Notes: generated by a model from the letters alone, not told the origin. A DNA stretch of 64,000 bases from Acidimicrobiia bacterium (GCA_030065575.1 JASJDZ010000007.1:1-64000); one strand, 5' to 3'; positions 1 through 8,806 are shown, counted from the stretch's first letter. Translations and numbers: made by a program.

Positions 1-342
<342 letters not shown>

Positions 343-378
343 AAGTTTGATGTGCCTGACATCCTTGGTTCTCGACAT

Positions 379-405
379 GCCTGCGCCGCAAGAAGCGGTG
401 CAGGC
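379..405 (-). other. Hairpin in 16S rRNA leader
   Basis: GCCTGCGCCGC and GCGGTGCAGGC flank a five-base loop, giving an 11-bp stem with one mismatch or wobble. It ends about 37 bases upstream of the mature 16S end, in the region where pre-rRNA processing signals usually sit. A processing role is inference, because the partner strand beyond the 16S 3' end is outside the window. Confidence 0.45.
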
Positions 406-570
406 TGAGTGCCATGGAGTCAAACATCAAAGGTTGCCGTGTCGAGGACGGGGGTCCTCACGGGAACTGTGTTCCCGATAATGACACGACATTGATTTGT
501 GCATCGCTTGCCCTACCCCTGCCGCCGAAGCGGTCGGAGCAAGCCAAGCGCATGCTGGCTTTTGACACGC

Positions 571-590
571 TGTTTAGTTGTCAAGGAGCC
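571..590 (-). promoter_or_regulatory. boxA-like rRNA antitermination motif
   Basis: The minus strand reads GGCTCCTTGACAACTAAACA, which resembles the Gram-positive rrn leader boxA (TGTTCTTTGAAAACTAAACA type) where NusB and its S10 partner load. It lies about 230 bases upstream of the 16S 5' end. The call is by similarity only. NusB itself is encoded at 27031-27387. Confidence 0.5.
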
Positions 591-697
591 CGGATCCCCG
601 CGCGCTGTTAGCACTCGAGGGGCCTCACATCATAGCCGAGCCGGAATGCCAGGCAAGATCGGCCGCCAACCCGCAGGGGTCGACGACCGGTGCGGCC

Positions 698-729
698 GAT
701 ATAGAAACACATCACGCAACAGATTGCAA
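698..729 (-). promoter_or_regulatory. Weak candidate rRNA promoter
   Basis: On the minus strand TTGCAA (724-729) and TATATC (698-703) could act as -35 and -10 boxes, but the 20-base spacer is long. The site is upstream of the boxA-like motif, as required for an rrn promoter. No better candidate was found in the leader. Confidence 0.2.
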
Positions 730-894
730 GTTCATCTTCCCCTGACACCGTCGATAGCGTCACCGGCTTGCCGGCATTCGCCTACTCCGGGGCCGGTGCG
801 GGTAGAGTATGACTAGTGCAATTGGGCGGAGAAACAACCAATACGCACAGCGTTGCCAGTACCACGTAGAGTGGGGGGCAGTTCAGGACGACAG

Positions 895-914
895 TTGCGG
901 GTGGGCACCCGCAA
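895..914. repeat. Perfect 9-bp inverted repeat upstream of the surface-protein gene
   Basis: TTGCGGGTG and CACCCGCAA face each other across two bases. The dyad ends 21 bases before the ATG at 936. It could be an operator or an mRNA hairpin; nothing in the sequence decides between them. Confidence 0.4.
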
Positions 915-935
915 GCGTTCGTTGTTATAGGGAAA

Positions 936-3245
936 ATGGAAGGCAGCAAGTTGAATAAGTCACACACGACCTCGCGAGGTCATCGGTTGACTGCACTCGC
1001 CGTTGTGGCACTCCTCGTAACTGCGCTAGTTGGGGGCGTCGGATCGGGAACCGCAGAGGCAGCTGAACAGACTTCGGTAATCGACTTCGAATCGGGGCTC
1101 AATCCGGGCGATTTGGTTTCCACGCTGTCAGTTGGCACCGGCATGGTCGGAGCAGATCTTGGCACGGTATCGGTGGTCGGTAACAATCCGGACCTCCCCG
1201 GTAACACTGCGATGATCTTTGACTCCACCTGTGGCGGGCAGACGGTACCGTTTGCGGAGCTTGATCGATCGCTTTGTTCTGGCGACGACTCGGACCTATA
1301 CCTTCCCTCGCTCGGTCAGACTCTGATCGTCACCGAGGATCTCGACCCAACCGATCCGGATGACGAACTCAACACGACCCACTACTGGGTGTTCGACTTC
1401 TCGGCCTGGGGACCGGGCGAAGTAACGGTGAACAGTCTCACCACCGGCGACATAAACCTCGTGCAGACAGGTTCAGTCACGTTCTACGACAGCACTGGCG
1501 CTGTGGTGGCAACGAACCCGCTCCCGACGACGGCTGATGGGGAGTTCTCGACGATTACACCCGGCATAGCCGGTGTCGCTTCCATGAGGATCGACCCCGG
1601 CGGCTCGGGCATCGTCGATAACATCTCTATCACAGCAGACTCGCCACTCATCGATGTGGAATTGACCAAGGCTGTCGACCCGGCTGCTGTCGCCATCGGT
1701 GACGAGACCACCTTCTCGGTGAGCATGGTCAACCAAGGCCCCGACGCCGCCACCGGCGTCGTCGTCGAGGACCGGCTCCCCGACGGACTGACCTACGTCT
1801 CACACACCGGCGACGGCACCTTCGATCCGGCCACAGGCTTGTGGACGATCGGCGACGCGCCTGTCGAGACGGTCTTCACGCTCGACATGGTCGTCACCGT
1901 CGATGAGGCCGGAGAGTTCACCAACGTTGCTGAGGTGATCGCTCACAACGAAAGGGACAGCGACTCCACGCCCGGCAACAACGTACCGGAAGAGGACGAT
2001 CAGGACAGCGCCATCGTTGTCGCTACCCCGCGGATCGACGTTGAGCTCGACAAGAGCGTTGCCCCGGCCGCCGTGCGAGTCGGCGACACAACCACCTTCA
2101 CGGTCGTTGTGACCAACCAGGGACCCCAGGACGCCACCGGCGTGGTCGTTGAGGATCGCCTTCCGGCCGGCCTCACGTACCAATCCCATGATGGCGATGG
2201 CACCTTCGATCCGGCCACGGGTGAATGGATCATCGGGGATCTCGCCGTCGGTGCGTCTGTGACACTGAACTTCGTTGTATCAGTCGATGAGGTCGGTTCG
2301 TTTACCAACGTGGCAGAGGTCGTAGCTCACAACGAGACCGACATCGACTCGACACCCGACAACAACGTTCCCGAAGAGGACGACCAGGATGACGCCACGG
2401 TGGTTGCCACTGATGACCCGCTCATCGACGTATACCTCGAGAAGTCCGTTGACGATCCAGAGGTTCGGGTGGGCGAGACCGCTACCTTCACGATCGTGGT
2501 CGGCAATGACGGTCCGGACAATGCCACGGGTGTTGTCGTCGAGGATCGGCTTCCCGACGGTCTGAGCTATGTCTCCTCCACCGTTGACAAGGGCACCGTC
2601 GACGAGACCACCCTCATCTGGACGATCGGCGATCTGGCCGTGGGCGCAACCGCGACGATGGAGCTCGTGGTAGAGGTCGATGTGTACCAGGAGACTTTCG
2701 AGAACGTGGCCGAGGTCATGGCGCACAACGAGACCGACACCGACTCGGAGCCGGGGAACAACGTTCCCGCCGAGGATGATCAGGACAGCGCAATCATCAC
2801 CCCAACCCAGGTGCGCGCTTCCTCGACCATCGGTGACTTCGTCTGGTTCGACGACGACAAGGACGGCATCCAGGACCCGGATGAGGACGGTGTGCCCAAT
2901 GTGACGGTGCGCCTGACCAATCAGGCGACGAGCGAGGTGTCGACCCAGGTCACCAACGCCAACGGCCTGTACCTGTTCTCCGGCCTCGACGCCGGTACCT
3001 ATCTGGTCGAAGTCCTGACGTCGACATTCCCGGACAACCACAATCTCACCACCGTGGGCAGCTACACGGTCACTGTGCTCGATGATGAGAGCTTCCTCGA
3101 TGCCGACTTCGGAATCGTTGAAGTGCTCCCGATCACCGGTATCGAGCTGGAGACGGCTGCACTCATCGGCCTGTTGTTGCTGGCTTTGGGTGGTGCTCTC
3201 CTGGGTGCAGAGAACTTCAGGCGCACGCGGCTGGTAACCAGCTAG
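936..3245 (+). CDS. LPXTG-anchored surface protein with three DUF11 repeats and an SdrD-B-like domain
   Basis: A 769-residue secreted wall protein. Residues 1-43 form a signal peptide with a hydrophobic stretch (ALAVVALLVTALVGG) ending near TAEAA. Residues 44-235 are an acidic beta-rich domain I do not recognise. Three near-identical repeats of about 129 residues follow (from residues 237, 366 and 495), each with TGVVVEDRLPDGL and ending NNVPEEDDQDSA; these match the DUF11 (conserved repeat) family. Residues about 627-730 resemble an SdrD-B/Cna-B domain (IGDFVWFDDDKDGIQD). The C-terminus has LPITG, a hydrophobic helix and RRTR, a sortase sorting signal. The in-frame TTG at 951 has GGAAGG seven bases upstream and may be the real start. 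No sortase gene is in the window. The ligand or role is unknown. Confidence 0.88.
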   Translation: MEGSKLNKSHTTSRGHRLTALAVVALLVTALVGGVGSGTAEAAEQTSVIDFESGLNPGDLVSTLSVGTGMVGADLGTVSVVGNNPDLPGNTAMIFDSTCGGQTVPFAELDRSLCSGDDSDLYLPSLGQTLIVTEDLDPTDPDDELNTTHYWVFDFSAWGPGEVTVNSLTTGDINLVQTGSVTFYDSTGAVVATNPLPTTADGEFSTITPGIAGVASMRIDPGGSGIVDNISITADSPLIDVELTKAVDPAAVAIGDETTFSVSMVNQGPDAATGVVVEDRLPDGLTYVSHTGDGTFDPATGLWTIGDAPVETVFTLDMVVTVDEAGEFTNVAEVIAHNERDSDSTPGNNVPEEDDQDSAIVVATPRIDVELDKSVAPAAVRVGDTTTFTVVVTNQGPQDATGVVVEDRLPAGLTYQSHDGDGTFDPATGEWIIGDLAVGASVTLNFVVSVDEVGSFTNVAEVVAHNETDIDSTPDNNVPEEDDQDDATVVATDDPLIDVYLEKSVDDPEVRVGETATFTIVVGNDGPDNATGVVVEDRLPDGLSYVSSTVDKGTVDETTLIWTIGDLAVGATATMELVVEVDVYQETFENVAEVMAHNETDTDSEPGNNVPAEDDQDSAIITPTQVRASSTIGDFVWFDDDKDGIQDPDEDGVPNVTVRLTNQATSEVSTQVTNANGLYLFSGLDAGTYLVEVLTSTFPDNHNLTTVGSYTVTVLDDESFLDADFGIVEVLPITGIELETAALIGLLLLALGGALLGAENFRRTRLVTS
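1644..2810 (+). repeat. Three tandem in-frame repeats of about 390 bp
   Basis: Units start near 1644, 2031 and 2418 and encode the DUF11 modules of the surface protein. They share long identical words such as the segment coding TGVVVEDRLP. Such repeats often vary in number by recombination and are prone to misassembly. Confidence 0.85.
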
Positions 3246-3267
3246 CCGACCTCAGCCCTATGCCTGT

Positions 3268-3297
3268 GAAGGGTCCGCCCCACGGGGCGGGCCCTTC
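3268..3297 (+). terminator. Hairpin terminator between convergent genes
   Basis: GAAGGGTCCGCCCC pairs with GGGGCGGGCCCTTC (overlapping a short loop), a stem of about 13 bp with one G-U pair, 22 bases after the stop of the surface-protein gene. The downstream T-tract is weak (ATTCATT). It lies between two converging genes and may serve both. Confidence 0.65.
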
Positions 3298-3299
3298 AT

Positions 3300-3473
3300 T
3301 CATTCCCGAAGCTTGGCTGCGATGCGCAGCACAAGGATGACGATGATCACCAGCAACAGGACTGAGGTCCCCCAGACGACCATGCTGACGACGCTGCGCA
3401 GGAGCCAGAACAGAACAACAAGGACCACGATGCCGACCAGGATGTCAGCGACGGCGGAGCGAAGGCGCCTCAT
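3300..3473 (-). CDS. Small membrane protein coupled to tyrS
   Basis: A 57-residue protein beginning MRRLRSAVADILVG. It has two hydrophobic stretches (about residues 10-28 and 33-52) and basic ends, so it is probably a double-pass membrane protein. Its ATG overlaps the tyrS stop codon in an ATGA, which implies translational coupling. I do not recognise a family. A longer reading to 3659 would run inside tyrS and is not supported. Confidence 0.6.
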   Translation of the reverse strand: MRRLRSAVADILVGIVVLVVLFWLLRSVVSMVVWGTSVLLLVIIVILVLRIAAKLRE

Positions 3474-4666
3474 TGCTCGGTCAACCGGACAAACCGCCGC
3501 TTGCCCACCTGGAGAACTGTGCCGATCAACTCTCCCCTGGCAACGGTCTCGCTTGATACCTGATTCCCGTCGATACGGACTGCTTTCTGCTTCAGCATGC
3601 GTCGGCCTTCTCCGTTTGACGAGACCAGCCCGGCTGCGTTGAGCAGACCCGGTAGCCAAACGGGATCATCGCTCGGCACGGCGAATCCGGCGATGTCGTC
3701 GGGTGCCGCATGTTCCCGGAAGAGTCGATCAAAGGCTGCTTCGGCCGTGCCTGCGGCCGACTCTCCCCAGTACCTGGCCACGATCGATCGGGCCAACTCG
3801 CGTTTCGTCTCCCCCGGGTGCCTCGATCCGTCGCGCAACCCATCGAGTATCTGCCGCACCTCTGTCGCGGGACGGTATGCCGCCAGGCTGAACCACTGCC
3901 CCATCAGCTCGTCGGGGATACTCATGGTCTTACCAAACATCTCAGCCGGTTTGTCTTTGACTGAGATGTAGTTACCCAGCGATTGGGACATCTTCTTCGT
4001 GCCGTCTGTGCCAACGAGCAGAGGAACCGTCATCACCATCTGGCCGACCTGGCCTTTCCGCTCCTGGAGGTCGCGACCCACCAGGTTGTTGAAGAGTTGA
4101 TCACTGCCGCCAAGTTCGATATCCGACTGCACGGCCACCGAGTCCATTCCCTGCAGCAAGGGGTACATGAACTCAATCATCGAGATCGGCTCATGCGCCT
4201 CCCAGCGATTCGTGAAATCCTCGCGATCCATGATCCGAGATACGGTGAACTGGGAGGTGAGGTCGAGAACGGCGTGCATGTCCATCTCGGCGAGCCACTC
4301 AGAGTTGTGGCGGATCTCCAGATTCTCGGGAAGAAGCAGCTCCTTGATCGTGTCGACGACGTCGGAGACGTAGGAGCCGACCTCGTCGGCTGCAATCCGG
4401 CGCCGCGTTTCGCTCTTGCCGCTGGGGTCACCAACCTGGGCCGTGAAGTCGCCGATGATGAGAACGGCAGTATGCCCGCATTCCTGGAACCGACGCAGCC
4501 GCTCGAAGACGACTGCCCAACCGAGGGTGACATCGGGAGCCGTTGGATCGACGCCGAGCTTGGCCCGCAGCGGTCGCCCCAGCTGCAATCGCTCGAGCAA
4601 CTCACCTTCGGGAAGGACCGTGTCGACACCGTCGGTCAGGTACTCGAATTGGGCTTCCGGTTTCAT
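3470..4666 (-). CDS. tyrS: Tyrosyl-tRNA synthetase
   Basis: A 398-residue class I synthetase that charges tRNA-Tyr in the cytoplasm. Family signs are LGVDPTAPDVTLG near residue 40, RRFQECGHTAVLIIGDFTAQ, GDPSGK, the KMSKS-type loop KKMSQS near residue 230, and a C-terminal S4 RNA-binding domain (MLKQKAVRIDG). It resembles the TyrZ-type subfamily. Unusually, the HIGH signature reads TLGW, so both histidine positions are replaced. ATG 4666 was chosen because it starts the conserved N-terminus; it lies 10 bases after the mpg stop, so it is in the same operon as pheST-mpg or close to it. Confidence 0.95.
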   Translation of the reverse strand: MKPEAQFEYLTDGVDTVLPEGELLERLQLGRPLRAKLGVDPTAPDVTLGWAVVFERLRRFQECGHTAVLIIGDFTAQVGDPSGKSETRRRIAADEVGSYVSDVVDTIKELLLPENLEIRHNSEWLAEMDMHAVLDLTSQFTVSRIMDREDFTNRWEAHEPISMIEFMYPLLQGMDSVAVQSDIELGGSDQLFNNLVGRDLQERKGQVGQMVMTVPLLVGTDGTKKMSQSLGNYISVKDKPAEMFGKTMSIPDELMGQWFSLAAYRPATEVRQILDGLRDGSRHPGETKRELARSIVARYWGESAAGTAEAAFDRLFREHAAPDDIAGFAVPSDDPVWLPGLLNAAGLVSSNGEGRRMLKQKAVRIDGNQVSSETVARGELIGTVLQVGKRRFVRLTEQ

Positions 4667-4676
4667 CACCCGGACA

Positions 4677-5231
4677 CTAGCCCACAACCACATAGCGCCA
4701 GAGGCGCTCAGTTGCCTTGCTGATGCCGATGCGGGCGGTCCGTTGCACCGTGCGTCCCCCGATGCCCGGCCCGCGGACCAGGCGAATGGGACCCGCTCGG
4801 AGATCTAGACCGTCGTGATCTCCCGTCACCGCGAGCGCCTGACAGAGCTTGCCCGGACCGTTTGTCAGGTCGGTAGCCCGCCCGCGTCGTTCTTCCATGA
4901 CCGTGACACCTTGCTGCGGCTCTCCCCCACGCAACAGAACGGCGTGCGCCAGCCCGGGCTCACCGACCACCACATTCATGCACCAGTGAATGCCGTACGA
5001 CCGATACACATAGAGCGTCCCCGGCGAGCCGAACATTGCTGCGTTGCGCGGCGTCCGCCCGCGGAAAGCATGGCTGGCTGGATCGAGCTCCCCGGCGTAC
5101 GCCTCCGTCTCGGTGATCGTCACTGCGGTGATCGCATCTCCCACCGTGGATTCGAGGGTCCAGCCGAGCAAGCCCTCGGCCACCTCCCAGACGCTACCGC
5201 TGAGGAGAGCCTCCAGGGGATCTCGTGTCAC
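4677..5231 (-). CDS. mpg: 3-methyladenine DNA glycosylase (AAG/MPG family)
   Basis: A 184-residue monofunctional glycosylase that removes alkylated purines in base-excision repair. It shows the AAG-family catalytic segment ETEAYAG with the active-site Glu, then DPASHAFRG and YRSYGIHWCMNVV. The length fits the family. GTG 5231 overlaps the pheT stop in a GTGA, indicating coupling to pheT. As I remember it, mpg and tyrS are also neighbours in Mycobacterium. Confidence 0.93.
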   Translation of the reverse strand: MTRDPLEALLSGSVWEVAEGLLGWTLESTVGDAITAVTITETEAYAGELDPASHAFRGRTPRNAAMFGSPGTLYVYRSYGIHWCMNVVVGEPGLAHAVLLRGGEPQQGVTVMEERRGRATDLTNGPGKLCQALAVTGDHDGLDLRAGPIRLVRGPGIGGRTVQRTARIGISKATERLWRYVVVG

Positions 5232-7618
5232 CCTGCGGCACCGCGCAAGGTGGCACCGTGTGCGGCCGCAGCTTCGATCATCTCGTTGCGGACCGCAGCA
5301 ATCTCGTCGGCCTGCAGTGTGCGATCCGGAGCACGCAACCGGTAGCGCACGGCGACTGCACGCAAACCCTGGGTCGGATCGCGATAGTCGTCGAAGATCA
5401 CTGCGCGCTCCACCAACGCGGACACAGCTCCGGTCGCCGACGCGATTGCAGCAGCTGCGGCGTTCATGTCCACTTCGAACGACAGATCGAAGTCCACATG
5501 CGGGAAGGTCGACACGGACTTCATCTGCACACTTTCCCTGGAAGCGGTGAGTGGCGCTAGCTCCACCTCCAGCACCGCAACGCGAGCATCGATCTCTGCC
5601 AGGTCTGCTACGTCGGGATGTAGTTCTCCTGCGTAGCCCACCGCAATGCCGTCGACAGTCAACTCCGCCGTGCGGGTTGGGTGATAGCCGGCCGCAGTAG
5701 CGGTGCTTCGCTCGATCCTCACACCCAGCCCCTGTTCAATTGCGCTCACCAGGCCCAAAGCGGTTGCTGCGTCCGCCTCTGCCGGGCTTGCGCCAAGGCC
5801 GACCCGGCCAAACGGCCCGACCACAGCTATTCCAAGCCGGGTTGGCTGGTCGGGGACACGAGCATCGTCGGCCCACGGGCGGGCATAGAAGACACGACCG
5901 GTCTCAAAGAGCGCAACTACTTCTGCTCCTCGATTGCGATTCTCACGGAGCCGCCGCAACAGCCCCGGGAGAAGGCTCTGTCGCAACTTCGATTGGTCCT
6001 CGCGAAGCGGGTTCCGCACTGTGACAACGTCACTGACCGCACCGTCGTCGCTGAAAGCGGCGAGCTCCTCCTCCGACACAAACGGCAGATTGATGGCTTG
6101 TAGCAAGCCCTGGCCCTGGAGCAACCTGTGTAGTTCCCGAGCCCGTCGCTGCTCCACCAGCAGGCCTCCGGCCGGGCCGGTGGGGACCGTCTCGTCGAAG
6201 GTGTCGAAGTCTGCCAGCCGTGCGATCTCCTCGACAAGGTCGGCGGCCATCGTCAGATCGGGTCGGTCGGTAGGGATCACGACCTCGAGAAGGTCACCGG
6301 TGACGGTGACGTCGAGTTGCAGCCGGCGTAGCAATCCGGCACAGGTATCGACATCAAAACGATCACCGAGCAACCGGGTCACATCGCGCAGCGGTAGTTC
6401 GACAACCCAGGGCTCGATCGGGTTGGCGACGATATCGAGCCAACCCTCGAGGACCGACCCTCCTCCGACTTCGAGGAGCAACTGGCAGGCGCGGGCGTTT
6501 GCATCCGGGGCGAGATTGGGATCCACTCCCCGCTCGAAGCGAGCCGAGGCCTCCGAGCGCAGATCATGACGACGCGACGTGTACATCACGGTGGGCGGAT
6601 TCCATGAGGCTGCCTCCATGATCACTCGGTGCGTAGAGTCGCGGACTTCGGATCGGGCCCCGCCCATGACGGCCGCCAGCGACGTTGGCCCAACGTCGTC
6701 GACGATCACGAGGTCGTCCGTGCCCAGATCACGAACCGAGCCATCCAGAGTCTCCAGCTCTTCACCGGGATGCGCCCACCGCACGTCGAGACGCTCCCCA
6801 ACGATCGCGTCCGCATCGAAAGCATGCATCGGATGGCCGGTTTCCAGCATCACGTAGTTGCTCACGTCGACGATGTTGGAAATGGCGCGCACCCCGGCCT
6901 TCCGCAGCCGTTCCGTCATCCACAGCGGAGACGGGCCGATCTGAACATCGCGCATTTCTCTGGCTACGAACCGATTGCATCCATCCGGAGCGGAGATAGT
7001 CACCTGCAGCGCCGGCGTTCCCGGCTCGGTCGGCAGTTCGATCTCCGGGTATCGCATCGGGATGTCGAACCAGGCGGCTAGTTCGCGGGCCACACCGACC
7101 ATTCCCATGACGTCGGGTCGATTGCTGGTGACCTCGAGATCGAACACAACATCCGGCAGATCGAGTATCGACTCGAAGGGTTGCCCGATCGGAGCCGCAG
7201 GATCGAGCACCATGATGCCTTCGTGCATCTCCCCAAGTCCCAGCTCCCGCTCTGAGCAGATCATCCCGCTGGATTCGACGCCCCGTAGCTTGATCGTGTC
7301 GATCTTGAAGTTCCCGGGAAGAACTGCCCCGGGCACAGCGACGGGGACGACAGCGCCCTCGTCGAAGTTCCAGGCGCCGCAGATGATCTGATGTTCCTGT
7401 CCGTCACCGATATCAACATGAGTGACTCGAATACTGTCGGCATTGGGGTGCGCCTCGATACGAAGCACCTTGCCGATCACTACATCAGTCCACTCCGCGT
7501 CGAACCGCTCTACCTCCTCGACGGCGTGACCCAGCATGTCGAACGCATGGGTGAGCTCCGCTACGTCTGTCGTAGGCAGATCGATGTACTCCTGCAGCCA
7601 GCTCAGTGAAACTCTCAT
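5228..7618 (-). CDS. pheT: Phenylalanyl-tRNA synthetase beta subunit
   Basis: A 796-residue subunit of the alpha2-beta2 PheRS. The N-terminal part has a tRNA-binding OB domain (about residues 40-150: VVIGKVLRIEAHPNADSIRV), followed by the B3/B4 editing region, a B5 domain, the core domain and a C-terminal FDX-ACB anticodon-binding domain (FPHVDFDLSFEVD, LRAVAVRYRLRAPDRTL). The length is normal. The start lies three bases after the pheS stop. Expression should follow the attenuator upstream of pheS. Confidence 0.97.
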   Translation of the reverse strand: MRVSLSWLQEYIDLPTTDVAELTHAFDMLGHAVEEVERFDAEWTDVVIGKVLRIEAHPNADSIRVTHVDIGDGQEHQIICGAWNFDEGAVVPVAVPGAVLPGNFKIDTIKLRGVESSGMICSERELGLGEMHEGIMVLDPAAPIGQPFESILDLPDVVFDLEVTSNRPDVMGMVGVARELAAWFDIPMRYPEIELPTEPGTPALQVTISAPDGCNRFVAREMRDVQIGPSPLWMTERLRKAGVRAISNIVDVSNYVMLETGHPMHAFDADAIVGERLDVRWAHPGEELETLDGSVRDLGTDDLVIVDDVGPTSLAAVMGGARSEVRDSTHRVIMEAASWNPPTVMYTSRRHDLRSEASARFERGVDPNLAPDANARACQLLLEVGGGSVLEGWLDIVANPIEPWVVELPLRDVTRLLGDRFDVDTCAGLLRRLQLDVTVTGDLLEVVIPTDRPDLTMAADLVEEIARLADFDTFDETVPTGPAGGLLVEQRRARELHRLLQGQGLLQAINLPFVSEEELAAFSDDGAVSDVVTVRNPLREDQSKLRQSLLPGLLRRLRENRNRGAEVVALFETGRVFYARPWADDARVPDQPTRLGIAVVGPFGRVGLGASPAEADAATALGLVSAIEQGLGVRIERSTATAAGYHPTRTAELTVDGIAVGYAGELHPDVADLAEIDARVAVLEVELAPLTASRESVQMKSVSTFPHVDFDLSFEVDMNAAAAAIASATGAVSALVERAVIFDDYRDPTQGLRAVAVRYRLRAPDRTLQADEIAAVRNEMIEAAAAHGATLRGAAG

Positions 7619-7621
7619 GTG

Positions 7622-8704
7622 CTATCCCGGGAACTGCTCGAGGAAACGGACGTCGTTGTCTATGAAGTGGCGGATCGAGTCGATGCCGTGCCGCGCCATG
7701 GCGAGTCTCTCCACTCCCATCCCAAACGCAAACCCGGTAACGGCGGACGAGTCGTAGCCGACCGCATCGAACACCCGCGGATCCACCATGCCGCAGCCAA
7801 GCATCTCCAGCCACCCGACCCCCTTGCAAACCCGACAGCTGCTCTCCCCGCCATCGCAGTTGAAGCAGGAGACATCGAGCTCGGCCGACGGCTCCGTGAA
7901 CGGGAAGAAGTGGGGTCGCAGCCGGACCCGCGTCGTTGGAAGGAAGAACTGCCTGGCGAACTCGGCCAGGGTCCCCTTGAGATCGGAGAATGTGATCGAC
8001 TCGTCTACTGCCAGGCCCTCGATCTGATAGAAGACCGGCAGATGTGTTGCGTCAACGGTGTCGTTCCGGTAGGTCTTGCCCGGGGCAACGATATACACCG
8101 GAGGCTTGTGTTGCTCCATATAGCGAGCCTGCACGGGTGAGGTGTGGGTTCGGAGCAACATCTCGTCCTCCGGTTTGCCGTAGTCGACATACATGGTGTC
8201 CGACTCGAGACGAGCTGGATGGTTCGGCGGGGTATTGAGCGCATCGAAGTTGTACCAGGCCGTTTCGGCCTCGGGTCCCTCTGCAATGTGGTAGCCGAGC
8301 CCGACGAAGATATCGCAGACTTCGTCGATGACCTGTTGAACGACGTGGATCCTGCCGGACGGGAACGAGATGTGGTCGATAGTTACGTCAATCGCCTCGG
8401 AGGCGATCGTGGCCGCCCTGGCGTCGGCCGCAAGCTCCTCCCTGCGGGCGGCGACTGCAGCCTCTATCTCCTTGGCGACCTCATTGATCATCCGGCCGGC
8501 ATCACGGCGCTGCTCGGCCTCCATCTGCCCGAGCCCGCGACGAGCTGCGGCGATTGGCGACTCCCTCCCTACTGCGCCGGACTCGACGGCGTCGAGCGCA
8601 TCCAGGTCGGCAGCGGTCTCGAGCCTGGCGAGGGTGTCTTGCTTCAGCTGTTCGAGGGTCTCGGTGAGTTCCATTCGATTTGTTTCGTTGGTGATCGGGT
8701 TCAT
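7622..8704 (-). CDS. pheS: Phenylalanyl-tRNA synthetase alpha subunit
   Basis: A 360-residue catalytic subunit that forms Phe-tRNA-Phe. A coiled-coil arm spans about residues 10-110. The class II core includes RTHTSPVQARYM, FFPFTEPSAELDVSC and motif 3 GMGVERLAMARHGID. The CFNCDGGESSCRVCKG cysteine loop is common in Gram-positive PheS. The start may be ATG 8704 or the in-frame ATG ten codons later (MELTETL). It lies downstream of a terminator hairpin and leader peptide that form an attenuator. Confidence 0.96.
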   Translation of the reverse strand: MNPITNETNRMELTETLEQLKQDTLARLETAADLDALDAVESGAVGRESPIAAARRGLGQMEAEQRRDAGRMINEVAKEIEAAVAARREELAADARAATIASEAIDVTIDHISFPSGRIHVVQQVIDEVCDIFVGLGYHIAEGPEAETAWYNFDALNTPPNHPARLESDTMYVDYGKPEDEMLLRTHTSPVQARYMEQHKPPVYIVAPGKTYRNDTVDATHLPVFYQIEGLAVDESITFSDLKGTLAEFARQFFLPTTRVRLRPHFFPFTEPSAELDVSCFNCDGGESSCRVCKGVGWLEMLGCGMVDPRVFDAVGYDSSAVTGFAFGMGVERLAMARHGIDSIRHFIDNDVRFLEQFPG

Positions 8705-8741
8705 GACTACCCCTACGTTGCGCGTTCTGTCGCAAAGAAAA

Positions 8742-8762
8742 GCCCGGAGGCTTGCTCCGGGC
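8742..8762 (-). terminator. pheST attenuator terminator
   Basis: On the minus strand GCCCGGAG-CAAGC-CTCCGGGC forms a perfect 8-bp stem with a five-base loop, followed directly by TTTTCTTT (8734-8741). It lies 37 bases upstream of the pheS start codon and after a short Phe-containing leader gene. It is a textbook Rho-independent terminator placed as an attenuator. Confidence 0.85.
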
Positions 8763-8806
8763 GAGACGGCTGTGTGCTCTCAGCTCACGACACGCGGCTC
8801 GCCCGG
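8757..8806 (-). promoter_or_regulatory. Predicted antiterminator of the pheST leader
   Basis: CCGGGCGAG (8798-8806, inside the leader-peptide gene) is exactly complementary to CTCGCCCGG (8757-8765). The second segment overlaps the 5' arm of the terminator, so the two structures exclude each other. A ribosome stalled at the Phe codons would leave the first segment free; a ribosome at the leader stop codon (8785-8787) would cover it. Confidence 0.75.

Larger units (their letters stand above)
343..935 (-). other. 16S rRNA leader and intergenic region
   Basis: About 590 bases lie between the 16S 5' end and the divergent surface-protein gene, with no convincing protein or tRNA gene. On the minus strand I see a strong hairpin close to the 16S start (379-405), a boxA-like antitermination motif (571-590) and a weak promoter candidate (698-729). 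Close to the plus-strand gene is a perfect inverted repeat (895-914). The rest shows nothing I can name. Confidence 0.7.

Noticed and set aside
343-935. A tRNA gene or small protein in the 16S leader
   Set aside because: No cloverleaf, no TTCGA-type T-loop in a suitable context, and frames lack ribosome sites.
1800-3041. Long open frames antisense to the DUF11 repeats
   Set aside because: They repeat with the tandem units and reflect the GC-rich codon pattern; no family features or start signals.
3300-3659. A 119-codon reading of the small membrane protein
   Set aside because: The first 62 residues are tyrS read in another frame; the ATGA overlap at 3470-3473 marks the true start.
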